64,000 nt of DNA from Croceicoccus bisphenolivorans (GTDB lineage: Bacteria; Pseudomonadota; Alphaproteobacteria; Sphingomonadales; Sphingomonadaceae). A program made the position numbers and the translations under genes. The stretch's first letter is position 1. Each line of letters opens with the position of its first letter. Positions 8,619 to 17,677 of this stretch are shown here, piece after piece. The notes under the pieces are model-generated. The model saw only the letters and a list, made by a program, of their open reading frames with translations. It searched no databases and was not told where the DNA came from. The stretch is taken from NCBI RefSeq assembly GCF_001634625.1, contig NZ_LRSE01000008.1, positions 1-64,000 on the forward strand, in the 5' to 3' direction.

Positions 8619-10979
8619 TCAGAAGTCCATCGTTGCGGTAAACACCGCAGTACGCGGCGCGCCGATCCAGGCTCCGCCACCGGAGATGCCGCCAAGGTAA
8701 TCCTCGTCGAACACGTTATTGATGACGATGCTGAGGTCCACGCCCTTCAACATGTCGCTCAACGCCTCGCCATGGACGCCAATATTGGCATCTACGGTGA
8801 AGTAGCCGTCGGCAACGAACGAATTGCCGATATCGACGAAGCGATCGTCCGTATACTTGCCGGAAATACCGGCACGGAAACGGCTGTCGTTATAATCGAG
8901 TGCGGCAACGAACATGTTCTTGGCGATGCCAGTCACCCGGTTGCCCGGAACGATACCCACCGCTTCGTCGACCAACGGATCACCGGTGCCTTTGTAGGTC
9001 GCATCGATGTAGGTATATGAAGCATAGGCCGACAGTGAGGGCAGGATGCGCGCATTGACGAGCAGTTCGAACCCTTCCGAATCGATGCCCCCGGCATTGA
9101 AGTAGGTACCGTTGGTGCCGATTAGGTAATCCGGCCCCGCATCGGTGTTCGCCGCGAGGAAGATGATCCGATTGTCGAACTTCGTGTTGAAGTAGACAGC
9201 CGAGGCCTGGATCGAATTGCGACTATAGCGCACGCCAGCTTCCCAGTTCTCGCTGGTTTCCGGCTCAAGCGTATCGAGATCGGCGTCGGGGCGTTCGAGA
9301 ATCTCGTCGCCCAGTGCCTTGTAGTTCTCGGCATAGCCACCGAACACGTCGAGGCCCGGCAGCGGGGTGACCTGAATACCGCCCGAGAACAGCAAGTCCG
9401 AGGTGGTGTTGAGGGTCGCGCCCGTGCTGTCGTCGAAATTGTCCTTGCGCTCCAGCTCGTTGTGGAACTGCTTTACGCCGAAAGTGGCCTTCACGATCGA
9501 GAATTCGACCGAGTCCTCAATGAACCACTTGATGGTGCTCTGCGGATACTTGCGGCTGTACTGGACCCAGTAAGGCGGGCTCTCGTACTCATAGCCCACG
9601 CGGGTGTCGACGATCTGATGCCAGTCGCGCCATTCCTTGCGGGTCGTGTCTTCATACCACAGGCCACCACGCAGCGTATTGGTTACCATGCCAAACTGCG
9701 CTTCCCACGATCCGTCGGCTGTAAAGCCGAGGCGATCCTTGGCATAGTGCGTGTGGCGATAGGACTGTGCACCGATCGCACCAGCGGCATAGCAGGCCGG
9801 GTCGTAATCCGGACCGGCGCCGCCGTAGGGGAACGTGATCGACGAAACGCAACCGTCCGCAGCCGCAAGTGCCACGCCCGAACCGTCCACGAAGTAGATG
9901 CGACCCAGTGCTGGCCCACCGTAAACGGTGCCGTTGCCCACGATCTCGCTTTCCGGCCCGCCCATGTCGTCGGTCACGTTGACGATGTAGGGCGGCACCC
10001 AGTCACCGCGGCCATTGTTCTTGTGATAATAGGCCGCGCCACTCAGTTCGACCGAACCGAGGTCGGCGTCCGCCTTCAGGTAAGTGAAGAAGTTCTTGCG
10101 CAGGGTTGCCCAGCCCTTGCGGTAGCTCTGGTCGATGTAGGGGATGCCCGACCATTCGGCGGTCAGCTGATCCCATTCGGGATAAGCGGCGAAATCCGCG
10201 GCGCTGAAGACGCGCTGATAGTTGTTTTCGTGCGTGTCGTCATAGCTGGCATAGCCTGTGATACGCAGCAGGCCGGGCTCGGCCACGAACTTGGCGGCGA
10301 CATGGTCGCGGTTGTTTTCGGCCGACTTGTTGATCCAGTCGGTCGCTTCCTGATGAGACGCGGAAATCCACGCCTTCACGCCGCCCAGATCACCGGTGTC
10401 GTAACGAGCGTAATAACGCAGCGCGTCGAACTCACCCAGCGAGGCCGAGAAACGGACGCGGCGTTCGTCCAGCGGATTGGCGGTAGTGAAGTCGAGCGTA
10501 CCGCCAAGGGCCTCGTTGGAAAGAGAACCGATGTCGGCTGTGCCCTGGCTGACACTGACGCCGCCGATATTCATCGTATCGATGTAGCGATTGGCCTTGG
10601 CCCCGCCGCCGTAGTTCGAGCCACCGTTCGGCAGCCCGTCGATGGTGATGCCCACCTGCTGCTCGTCAAGGTTGGTCTGGAAGCCGCGAAGCGCAACCGT
10701 GGTCGACCAGTCGTCAAAGCCGAAGCTATCGCCTTCCTGCACCTGCACGCCCGGCAGGTTGTCGACCAGTGCTAGCGCCGACGTGATCGGCGACTGCAAC
10801 TCGATCATGGGTTCGGTGGCGCTGTTGTTGTTGAACGTGGTCCGCGCGCCGGTAACGACGATGGCAGATTCAGCTTCGACAGCTTCGGCGGCGGTCTGGG
10901 CGAAAGCCGGTGCCGCATAAACAAGCGAAGTGGCGCTGACGGTCAGCAGGCTGACCGCCCGGGTAATGGTAAATCGCAT
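8619..10979 (-). CDS. TonB-dependent receptor of the phosphatase operon
   Basis: Intact 786-residue outer-membrane receptor: signal peptide ending APAFAQ, TonB-box-like SAIVVTGAR at about 39-47, plug motifs VDNLPGVQV and ITIDGLPNGG, then a barrel ending in the phenylalanine-terminated TATMDF. It is first in the operon with the PhoD- and PhoA-like phosphatases, a gap of 133 bases separating it from PhoD. By context it probably takes up a phosphorylated organic ligand or the product of extracellular hydrolysis. That substrate is inference. The promoter region contains the duplicated 13-bp element described at 11021-11088. Confidence 0.92.
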   Translation of the reverse strand: MRFTITRAVSLLTVSATSLVYAAPAFAQTAAEAVEAESAIVVTGARTTFNNNSATEPMIELQSPITSALALVDNLPGVQVQEGDSFGFDDWSTTVALRGFQTNLDEQQVGITIDGLPNGGSNYGGGAKANRYIDTMNIGGVSVSQGTADIGSLSNEALGGTLDFTTANPLDERRVRFSASLGEFDALRYYARYDTGDLGGVKAWISASHQEATDWINKSAENNRDHVAAKFVAEPGLLRITGYASYDDTHENNYQRVFSAADFAAYPEWDQLTAEWSGIPYIDQSYRKGWATLRKNFFTYLKADADLGSVELSGAAYYHKNNGRGDWVPPYIVNVTDDMGGPESEIVGNGTVYGGPALGRIYFVDGSGVALAAADGCVSSITFPYGGAGPDYDPACYAAGAIGAQSYRHTHYAKDRLGFTADGSWEAQFGMVTNTLRGGLWYEDTTRKEWRDWHQIVDTRVGYEYESPPYWVQYSRKYPQSTIKWFIEDSVEFSIVKATFGVKQFHNELERKDNFDDSTGATLNTTSDLLFSGGIQVTPLPGLDVFGGYAENYKALGDEILERPDADLDTLEPETSENWEAGVRYSRNSIQASAVYFNTKFDNRIIFLAANTDAGPDYLIGTNGTYFNAGGIDSEGFELLVNARILPSLSAYASYTYIDATYKGTGDPLVDEAVGIVPGNRVTGIAKNMFVAALDYNDSRFRAGISGKYTDDRFVDIGNSFVADGYFTVDANIGVHGEALSDMLKGVDLSIVINNVFDEDYLGGISGGGAWIGAPRTAVFTATMDF

Positions 10980-11020
10980 TGGAACATGCCCCTCATGGTT
11001 TGTTCCGTGGGGCTATGACG

Positions 11021-11088
11021 TGCAATTGCGAAAGGATTTTTTCATTGTAATTAAATTTGAAAGACAATGTTTCGCTGCAATTGCGAAA
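11021..11088 (-). promoter_or_regulatory. Duplicated 13-bp element / palindrome upstream of the phosphatase operon
   Basis: TGCAATTGCGAAA occurs twice in direct orientation, at 11021-11033 and 11076-11088 (plus-strand reading), 55 bases apart. Each contains the perfect palindrome GCAATTGC. The distal copy is extended into a larger dyad, TTTCGC-N7-GCGAAA (11070-11088). The spacing is about five helical turns, as expected for cooperative binding of a regulator to two sites. It lies 42-109 bases upstream of the receptor start. It does not match a PhoB box (two CTGTCAT-like repeats), so the regulator is unknown. Confidence 0.55.
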
Positions 11089-11192
11089 TATTGACGGTGG
11101 CGTGAACATGTCGACGGTGCGGTGCCGTCAGCCCTTGATCCGACAACACCCACGCAGAATCTCATAAAGATCCCTTGATCCCGCAAAGGTTG

Positions 11193-11207
11193 GAACATAA
11201 TAAGAAC
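11193..11207 (+). promoter_or_regulatory. LexA operator (SOS box)
   Basis: GAACATAATAAGAAC matches the alphaproteobacterial LexA direct repeat GAAC-N7-GAAC exactly. It ends two bases before the imuA start codon, which fits SOS control of the imuA-imuB-dnaE2 cassette. The operator occupies the place where a ribosome-binding site would normally lie, so transcription may start within or just after it and give a leaderless or near-leaderless message. Confidence 0.9.
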
Positions 11208-11209
11208 AT

Positions 11210-11971
11210 ATGAGAATCATACCCGGCCTCTCCCATCCCATCAGGTTATCGGAAGTACAGCGCTGGGACAGCGGGGTCAGCTCGCTGAATACAGTTTTGG
11301 GAGGTGGTCTGGCGGGTGGGTGCGTACATGAGGTCTATACCGGGGAAACCGGTGATGCCGCCGCCGCCGCAGGTTTTGCCGTGGCCCTGACGGCGGGCAT
11401 GGCGAGTACGGGGCGGGAAGTGATGTGGCTTCGCTTGCGTCGCTTGCAGGGAACAGCGGGCTGCATCCAGGCCAGTGGCTGGGCCGAACTGGGCGGTATG
11501 CCCGGCTGTGGCCTGATAGCGGTGTTGCCGGATGCCATGGCATTGCTGCACGCCGCCGTCGATGCACTGCGCAGCCCTTCACTGGGTGCAGTGATCGTCG
11601 AGAGCTGGGGCCCGATGCGTGAGCTTGACCTGACCGTCAGTCGCCGTCTTGCCCTTGCCGCTGAAAAATCAGGCGTGCCGCTCCTCCTGCTGCGCATCGA
11701 TGCAGCGCCTGTGCCAAGCGCGGCGCAAACGCGCTGGCAGGTTACCGCCGCGCCTTCGCGGGCCTTGCCCGGCAACGCGCCGGGATCGCCCTGTTTCGAC
11801 GTAACCTTGCTGCGCCAGCGATCCGGCCCTTGTGGCCTTTCCTGGCGACTGGAGTGGGACCGTGACCAATGTCGCTTCCGTGAAGCGCCGCTATCTGGCG
11901 CTGTGGTTCCCGTTTCTGCCGGCCGACCGGCTGCGGATCGAACAGGCGAAACATCACGAGAGGCCGCATGA
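11210..11971 (+). CDS. imuA: ImuA, RecA-like accessory protein of SOS mutagenesis
   Basis: 253-residue protein of the ImuA/SulA-related RecA-like family, which with ImuB forms the adaptor for the error-prone polymerase DnaE2. The N-terminal segment RWDSGVSSLNTVLGGGLAGGCVHEV is characteristic of the family. The ATG at 11210 is the only reasonable start; no purine-rich site is present at normal spacing because the LexA box fills that position. The 3' end overlaps imuB by 110 bases in another frame. Expression should be SOS-induced. Confidence 0.92.
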   Translation: MRIIPGLSHPIRLSEVQRWDSGVSSLNTVLGGGLAGGCVHEVYTGETGDAAAAAGFAVALTAGMASTGREVMWLRLRRLQGTAGCIQASGWAELGGMPGCGLIAVLPDAMALLHAAVDALRSPSLGAVIVESWGPMRELDLTVSRRLALAAEKSGVPLLLLRIDAAPVPSAAQTRWQVTAAPSRALPGNAPGSPCFDVTLLRQRSGPCGLSWRLEWDRDQCRFREAPLSGAVVPVSAGRPAADRTGETSREAA

Positions 11972-13451
11972 CACGGCGTCCGGTCCACCATGTGTGCTTG
12001 TCTCCACGGTTCGAGGCGCCCTGCGACTAGGCGCGGTGGATGCCGCGGCCCAGGCGTTGGGCCTCACGCCCGGCATGACGCTGGCCGATGCGCGCGCCGT
12101 GCAACCCGACCTTGTCGTTGCCGACATGAACGAAGCGGCGGACCGGCACTGCCTGCAACGGCTGGCGCGGCGCTGCATCGCCTGGTCACCGCTCGTCGCT
12201 CCGGCCCCACCGGACGGGATCGTACTGGACATCGCCGGGGTTGAGCATCTCTTCGGTGGCGAAGGCGGACTGATCGCGCAGATCGAAGAGGCGATGATAT
12301 CGATCGGGATGGCCGTGCGCCTGGCCCCGGCCACCACGCCCGAGGCGGCCCAGGCGCTCGCCCGCCATGCCCGCTTGCCGATCGAGGACGAGCGCGAGGC
12401 CATCCACGCGCTGCCGATTGCCGCGCTGGGGTTGGAGGAAGCATCCGGCACCGCGCTGCGCCGGGCTGGCCTCAAGACCATAGGGAATGTCGCGACGCGA
12501 TCGTCCGCCGCCATCGCCGCGCGTTTCGGCATGGAAGCAGTCATCGCACTGCGTCGTCTGTTGGGCGAGGAGCGGGCGCCAATCGAGCCGCTGATGAGCT
12601 CCGCGCCACTCCATTTCGAACGCCGCTTCGCCGAACCGATCGCGCTGCAGGCCACGATCGCCGCCTGCTTCGGCGATCTGCTGCACGAGGCGGCGCGGGT
12701 GCTGGAAGAGCGCGACCTGGGCGGCCGGCGCTTTGCGCTGACGCTGTTCCGCAGCGATGGCGCGCTCCACCGGCTGGACATCGAAACGGGACGGCCCACG
12801 CGCGACATCGCGCTGGTGCTGCGCCTGTTCGACGAGCGCATCGCCGCATTGGCCGATCCGCTCGATCCCGGCTTCGGCTATGACCGGATCACGCTGTTCC
12901 TGTCCGTGACCGAACCGCTGATTGCCCATCAGCCCGACTTCGACAATGAAAGCAGTGCAGAGGAGAAACTGGTCGAACTCATCAACCGGCTGAGTACCCG
13001 GCTGGGGCCGAAAAACCTTGTTCGCCTGATCCCGCAGAGCAGCCACCTACCGGAACAGGCGCAACTGGCCCTGCCGGCGATCGAGTTACGCGCACCCGCA
13101 CCTTGGCCCGCCCCAACGAAGGGCGAACCGCCGATGCGACCGCTGTTTCTGTTCGATCCACCTCAGCCGGTAGAGGTGATCGCCGAAGTGCCCGATGGCC
13201 CGCCGCATCGTTTTCGCTGGCGGCGCAAGCTGCACGAGGTGCGGTTCTACGAAGGGCCGGAACGGATCGCCTCGCAATGGTGGCGGCGCAAGGGAGGAGA
13301 ACAACCCGGTCAAGGTGGCCTGACCCGCGACTATTACCGCGTAGAGGATGTGCGCGGGCGGCGTTACTGGATTTTCCGGCACGGCCTTTACCACGAGCGG
13401 CCGGATCCTCGGCAAGGACCGAAATGGTATATGCACGGCCTGTTTGCATGA
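11862..13451 (+). CDS. imuB: ImuB, Y-family polymerase-like adaptor
   Basis: 529-residue member of the Y-family polymerase fold that generally lacks polymerase activity and links DnaE2 to the beta clamp. I choose GTG 11862, seven bases after GGAG, which gives a start before KRRYLALWFPFLPADRLR, the conserved N-terminus. Further matching features are GIVLDIAGVEHLFGGEGGL and the conserved C-terminus ending WYMHGLFA. The gene overlaps imuA at its 5' end and shares an ATGA stop/start with dnaE2, so the three proteins are translationally coupled. Confidence 0.92.
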   Translation: MTNVASVKRRYLALWFPFLPADRLRIEQAKHHERPHDTASGPPCVLVSTVRGALRLGAVDAAAQALGLTPGMTLADARAVQPDLVVADMNEAADRHCLQRLARRCIAWSPLVAPAPPDGIVLDIAGVEHLFGGEGGLIAQIEEAMISIGMAVRLAPATTPEAAQALARHARLPIEDEREAIHALPIAALGLEEASGTALRRAGLKTIGNVATRSSAAIAARFGMEAVIALRRLLGEERAPIEPLMSSAPLHFERRFAEPIALQATIAACFGDLLHEAARVLEERDLGGRRFALTLFRSDGALHRLDIETGRPTRDIALVLRLFDERIAALADPLDPGFGYDRITLFLSVTEPLIAHQPDFDNESSAEEKLVELINRLSTRLGPKNLVRLIPQSSHLPEQAQLALPAIELRAPAPWPAPTKGEPPMRPLFLFDPPQPVEVIAEVPDGPPHRFRWRRKLHEVRFYEGPERIASQWWRRKGGEQPGQGGLTRDYYRVEDVRGRRYWIFRHGLYHERPDPRQGPKWYMHGLFA

Positions 13452-16400
13452 CCGTGCCACTCCCTTTTGCCGAGCCGATAGCAGCAACAAACTACAGCTT
13501 TCTGCACGGCGCGTCGCATCCGGCCGAGATGGTGCGGCAGGCCCATGCCCTGGGCATAGCGGGCATCGGCATCGCCGATCGCAACACCGTTGCCGGGGTG
13601 GTCAAGGCGCATATCGCCTGGCGCGATCTGGGCGGGATGGAAAGCGGGCTGCGGCTTGCGGTGGGCGCGCGGCTGGTCTTTGCCGACGGCACCCCGGACG
13701 TGGTCGTCTATCCCGCCACACGCCATGGCTGGGGGCGACTGACCCGGCTCCTCACACTGGGCAACCGGCGGGCGAAAAAAGGCGATTGCACACTCTACTT
13801 GTCCGATCTTGTCGCGCATGCGCAGGATATGCTGCTGATCGTGACCCGGCCCGATGAGGCCGTGTTGCAGCAATTGTCGTCCGTCTGCCCCGGTGCCGTC
13901 TGGCTGATGGTCTCGATGCTGCGCACCGGCGCCGACGCCAGAAAACTGGTCGGGGCGCAGGCCCTCTCAGCGAAGATCGAGGTGCCGCTGATCGCCTGCA
14001 ACGATGCGCTCTATGCCCATGCCGATGCCCGCCCGCTACACGATGTGCTTACCTGCATCCGCGAAGGCATTACGATCCACGCCGCAGGCACGCGCATTGC
14101 CGCCAATGCCGAGCGTCACCTGAAATCGCCCGCAGAGATGGCGCGGCTTTTTCGAAGCTGCCCCGAAGCCATCGCCGCCACTACCGATCTGTTCGCGCGC
14201 ATTGCCTTCACGCTGGATGACCTGCGCTACGAATATCCGCACGAACCAGTGCCCGAAGGATGGGGGCCGCAGAAATGGCTGGAGCATCTCGTGATGGAAG
14301 GCGGGCGGGAACGCTTTCCCGATGGCCTGCCGGATGCATATCACGCGGTGCTCGATCAGGAATTCGCGCTGATCCGGACCTGCAATTATGCCTATTACTT
14401 CCTGACCGTACACGACATCGTGCGCCATGCCCGCAGTCTCGACCCGCCGATCCTGTGTCAGGGCCGCGGCAGCGCCGCCAATTCGCTGGTCTGCTATTTT
14501 CTCGGCATCACGCCCATCGATCCGGTGAAGGAAAAGCTGCTCTTCACCCGCTTTCTGTCCGAGGAACGCAAAGAGCCGCCCGATATCGACGTCGATTTCG
14601 AGCATGAACGTCGTGAAGAGATCATACAGTACGTCTATCGTCGTTATGGCCGTGATCGCGCCGGAATTGCAGCCACCGTAATCCACTATCGGCCGCGCAG
14701 CACTCTGCGCGAAGTCGGCAAGGCACTGGGCCTGACAGAGGACGTGACGGCGCGGCTGGCCTCCACCGTCTGGGGCAACTGGGGTGATGACGTGCCTGCC
14801 GAGCGCGTGAAGGAGGCTGGCTTTGACCCGGCCAACCCCGCAATCGCCCGGCTGAAGGCGCTGGTCGACCAACTGCTCGGCTTTCCCCGCCATCTTTCGC
14901 AGCACGTCGGCGGTTTCGTGTTGACGGAAGGCCGGCTCGACGAGCTGGTGCCGATCCACAACGCGGCCATGCCCGACCGCACGTTCATCGAGTGGGACAA
15001 GGACGATATCGACGCACTGAAACTGATGAAAGTTGATGTGCTGGCGCTCGGCATGCTCACCTGCATTCGCAAGGCTTTCGACCTGATGCGCGAACATGAT
15101 CTTGGCGATATGGAACTGGCGAATGTGCCCCGCGAGGATGGCATGACGTACGCCATGCTACGGCGCGGCGACAGCATCGGCACCTTTCAGGTCGAGAGCC
15201 GGGCGCAGATCAACATGCTGCCGCGCATGAAGCCCAGGGAACTTTACGATCTCGTCATCCAGGTCGCGATCGTGCGACCGGGGCCGATCCAGGGCGGCAT
15301 GGTTCATCCCTATCTTCGACGACGCAACGGGGAGGAAGCAGTGCTCTTACCCAGTCCCGCCCCACCGCATGACAGGCATGAATTGCGCGATGTTCTGGGC
15401 AAGACGCTCGGCGTGCCGCTATTTCAGGAGCAAGCCATGAAGCTTGCCATCGTCGCCGCCGGCTTCAGCCCCGGGCAGGCCGACGGGCTGCGGCGGGCGA
15501 TGGCGACCTTCCGCAATCACGGCACGGTCCACCATTACGAGCAGCTGATGATCGAGGGTATGGTAAACCGCGGCTATCAGCGCGATTTTGCGGAGCGCTG
15601 CTTCAGCCAGATCAAGGGCTTCGGGGAATATGGCTTCCCCGAAAGCCATGCGCAGGCCTTCGCCTGGCTAGCCTACGTCTCTTCCTGGCTCAAATGTCGG
15701 CACCCGGCGGTGTTCACTTGCGCGCTGCTCAATAGCCAACCCATGGGTTTCTACGCTCCGGCGCAACTCGTGCGCGATGCGCGCGAGCATGGCGTCGAAG
15801 TACGGCCCGTCGATGTCGGCGCCAGCAACTGGGACAGCACGCTGGAATACCGGGAGGATGGCGCGCTGGCGCTGCGTCTCGGTCTGTCGCGGCTCGACGG
15901 TTTTCGCAAGGAATGGGCCTTTACGCTGGAAGAAGCCCGGAACGCAGGTGCTTTTGTCTCGGCAGAAGATCTCGCTCATCGCGCACGTTTGCCCGCGCGC
16001 GCGCTTTCCCTGCTCGCCGATGCGGATGGCCTGGTTTCGCTGGGCCAGAGCCGCCGTCAGGCCGGGTGGGAGGTGCGCCGCGTCCCGTCCGAGCCCTTGC
16101 CGCTGTTCGCCTTCGCCGGAGCACCCGAGCTGGGGAAAGAGGCAGACGCGCGGCTTCCCGCAATGCCCATGGCCGAGGAAGTCGTCGCCGATTACCAGAC
16201 CGCGCGTCTCTCGCTCAAAGGCCATCCGATGCAGTTCCTGCGTCCGGCGCTGGAGAAGGAAGGCGTACTGACCTGCGAAAACGCCAATGCCGCGCCCGAT
16301 GGCCGCAAGGCACGCGTCGCTGGCGTCGTTCTGATCCGGCAGCGCCCCGGCAAGGGCAACGCGGTCTTCATCACGATCGAGGACGAGACCGGAGTGGTCA

Positions 16401-16684
16401 ACGCACTGCTCTGGTCACGTGACCTCGAAAAGCAGCGCCGCGCCGTGATGGCAGCGAGGCTGATGCTGATTGAAGGCGAAATCCAGAAGAGCCAGGAAGG
16501 CGTGGTGCATCTGATGGTGAACCGCGTGATCGATCGCACCGCGATGCTGGCCCAGCTGTCGGAAGGTCCGCCTGCTCAGCCGCACATGTCGCGCAGCAAC
16601 GATATCAAATACCCTCAGCCGCCCCGCACCCACAGCCATCCGCGCAATGTGCGAATTCTTCCACGCTCACGCGACTTTCACTAA
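13448..16684 (+). CDS. dnaE2: DnaE2 (ImuC), error-prone DNA polymerase III alpha-type
   Basis: 1078-residue C-family polymerase that carries out SOS translesion synthesis with ImuA/ImuB. The ATG at 13448 overlaps the imuB stop (ATGA) and yields the family N-terminus FAEPIAATNYSFLHGASHP at the PHP domain. The polymerase palm is marked by GRGSAANSLVCYFLGI and the catalytic aspartates in PPDIDVDFEHERREE. An OB-fold near the C-terminus (GVVLIRQRPGKGNAVFITIE) and the closing LPRSRDFH are typical of DnaE2 rather than replicative DnaE. The length matches the family. No clear terminator follows; the tRNA fragment lies 127 bases downstream. Confidence 0.95.
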   Translation: MTVPLPFAEPIAATNYSFLHGASHPAEMVRQAHALGIAGIGIADRNTVAGVVKAHIAWRDLGGMESGLRLAVGARLVFADGTPDVVVYPATRHGWGRLTRLLTLGNRRAKKGDCTLYLSDLVAHAQDMLLIVTRPDEAVLQQLSSVCPGAVWLMVSMLRTGADARKLVGAQALSAKIEVPLIACNDALYAHADARPLHDVLTCIREGITIHAAGTRIAANAERHLKSPAEMARLFRSCPEAIAATTDLFARIAFTLDDLRYEYPHEPVPEGWGPQKWLEHLVMEGGRERFPDGLPDAYHAVLDQEFALIRTCNYAYYFLTVHDIVRHARSLDPPILCQGRGSAANSLVCYFLGITPIDPVKEKLLFTRFLSEERKEPPDIDVDFEHERREEIIQYVYRRYGRDRAGIAATVIHYRPRSTLREVGKALGLTEDVTARLASTVWGNWGDDVPAERVKEAGFDPANPAIARLKALVDQLLGFPRHLSQHVGGFVLTEGRLDELVPIHNAAMPDRTFIEWDKDDIDALKLMKVDVLALGMLTCIRKAFDLMREHDLGDMELANVPREDGMTYAMLRRGDSIGTFQVESRAQINMLPRMKPRELYDLVIQVAIVRPGPIQGGMVHPYLRRRNGEEAVLLPSPAPPHDRHELRDVLGKTLGVPLFQEQAMKLAIVAAGFSPGQADGLRRAMATFRNHGTVHHYEQLMIEGMVNRGYQRDFAERCFSQIKGFGEYGFPESHAQAFAWLAYVSSWLKCRHPAVFTCALLNSQPMGFYAPAQLVRDAREHGVEVRPVDVGASNWDSTLEYREDGALALRLGLSRLDGFRKEWAFTLEEARNAGAFVSAEDLAHRARLPARALSLLADADGLVSLGQSRRQAGWEVRRVPSEPLPLFAFAGAPELGKEADARLPAMPMAEEVVADYQTARLSLKGHPMQFLRPALEKEGVLTCENANAAPDGRKARVAGVVLIRQRPGKGNAVFITIEDETGVVNALLWSRDLEKQRRAVMAARLMLIEGEIQKSQEGVVHLMVNRVIDRTAMLAQLSEGPPAQPHMSRSNDIKYPQPPRTHSHPRNVRILPRSRDFH

Positions 16685-16811
16685 CCCATAACAGTTCCCG
16701 ATGCTCTCTGAAGTATCGTCAATTTCTGCCCGGTTTCAAAACACCGTCTCCCCTGCCGATTGCACATGGAATCAAGCGGAAACATCAGGATACATGCAGG
16801 GACGTTGAAAA

Positions 16812-16859
16812 TGGTAGCGGAGGAGGGACTTGAACCCCCGACACGCGGATTATGATTCC
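16812..16859 (-). repeat. tRNA-Met 3' fragment, candidate distal attachment site
   Basis: 48 bases identical to 25266-25313, the part of tRNA-Met from the anticodon stem to the encoded CCA. Both copies have the same orientation. The 5' half of the tRNA is missing here, so this is not a functional gene. Position and orientation fit the far-end att copy left when an element integrates into the 3' end of a tRNA gene: the complete tRNA at 25266-25342 points its 3' end toward this fragment 8.4 kb away. Confidence 0.85.
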
Positions 16860-17126
16860 AACGGAAGCGCCGTGTAGACGCGTCAACGTAGACTTGGCCA
16901 ACTCCCATTAAGCGTCTGCTTATGAATTTAACCCACCGGTCTTCTGATCTCTGTGTTGGGATGGGGAGCGGATCCCGCCTATAAGGACATGTTCTTTCCC
17001 GTCGCCACTTGGCCCACACAGACCCGACACTCGCGCAGCCATGCCGCGCGATCATGCCACTCGACCAGAGCAACCGGCCGGCGTGCTACGCATGTTTGCC
17101 GGTCGAAGGGTTGGCGTTCCTGATTG

Positions 17127-17303
17127 ATGTGTTTGGAGACTGTGCCTGACTGGAAACGAGTATCGGACTGCTCGCTATGTTGTCATGGAACAGATTGGAT
17201 CCTCCAGGTTCAGTGCAAATACATTCCAGCTGAAGAGGATCGCTTTGGCCGGGTACTCCAGCGTTTGCGAGCGAACCGGAAACCGGACATGATGAGCATC
17301 TGA
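17127..17303 (+). CDS. Possible 58-residue cysteine-containing protein, unrecognised
   Basis: An open frame from ATG 17127 to TGA 17303 encodes 58 residues with a cysteine cluster (DCSLCCHG) and a basic C-terminal half (RVLQRLRANRKPD). I do not recognise it and see no ribosome site. It lies inside the candidate island next to its tRNA-fragment edge. It may be a remnant or chance frame. Confidence 0.2.
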   Translation: MCLETVPDWKRVSDCSLCCHGTDWILQVQCKYIPAEEDRFGRVLQRLRANRKPDMMSI

Positions 17304-17353
17304 CGCATTGATCTCATTCTCGATGCGGTCGATCGTCCATGTCGAAAACCACC

Positions 17354-17659
17354 CTAGATCGCAACGGCCTCGCCCAGGGCAGCCAGTAGTGCGGCGGTAT
17401 GCCCGGCGATTTCCTCCTGTGGGCGTTCATGCTCCAACGACGTTTCCAGAACACGCGCTGCATCCGACACGGCCGTGAAGCCCAGACTGCCGGAGATGCC
17501 GCATAATTTGTGGCTGCGCTCTATTGCCGCAATACGCTCGGCGCTGCCCATCTCGCTGTCCTGACTAGCCGCCGATCCTGCAAACCAGTCCAGCTCCTCG
17601 CCCAACCGCGCCTTGAACCGGGCGCGGAGGGCCACGAGCCTGCTATCGATATCGGTCAT
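17354..17659 (-). CDS. Hpt-domain phosphotransfer protein
   Basis: 101-residue single-domain protein. The phosphotransfer motif reads SHKLCGISGSLGF, matching the H-x-L-(K)-G-x-x-G-x-L-G signature with Cys in place of the usual Lys; the histidine is at about residue 50. Hpt proteins relay phosphate between receiver domains of hybrid kinases and response regulators. Here the candidate partners are the hybrid kinase at 22868-24973 and the receiver proteins at 18489 and 22503. It is 18 bases downstream of the BcsS-like gene, likely co-transcribed. There is no strong ribosome site. Confidence 0.85.
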   Translation of the reverse strand: MTDIDSRLVALRARFKARLGEELDWFAGSAASQDSEMGSAERIAAIERSHKLCGISGSLGFTAVSDAARVLETSLEHERPQEEIAGHTAALLAALGEAVAI

Positions 17660-17677
17660 CGCACGGCCGCAAGCGCG

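Larger units (their letters stand above)
16685..17353. other. Gene-poor boundary region containing a tRNA-Met fragment
   Basis: 669 bases between dnaE2 and the Hpt gene. It holds the 48-bp tRNA-Met 3' fragment (16812-16859) and one short unrecognised frame (17127-17303). The rest shows no coding signal that I trust and no recognisable integrase or transposase remains. Composition is less GC-rich than the neighbours. It looks like decayed DNA at the edge of an inserted segment. Confidence 0.5.

Noticed and set aside
10980-11209. PhoB box upstream of the phosphatase operon
   Set aside because: No pair of CTGTCAT-like repeats at 11-base spacing could be seen; the repeats present are of another type.
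16812-16859. Second functional tRNA-Met gene
   Set aside because: The 5' half (acceptor strand and D-arm) is missing, so it cannot fold as a tRNA.
16681-17073. 130-residue minus-strand frame over the tRNA fragment
   Set aside because: It translates tRNA sequence (RWNHNPRVGGSSPSS), a well-known artefact, not a protein gene.
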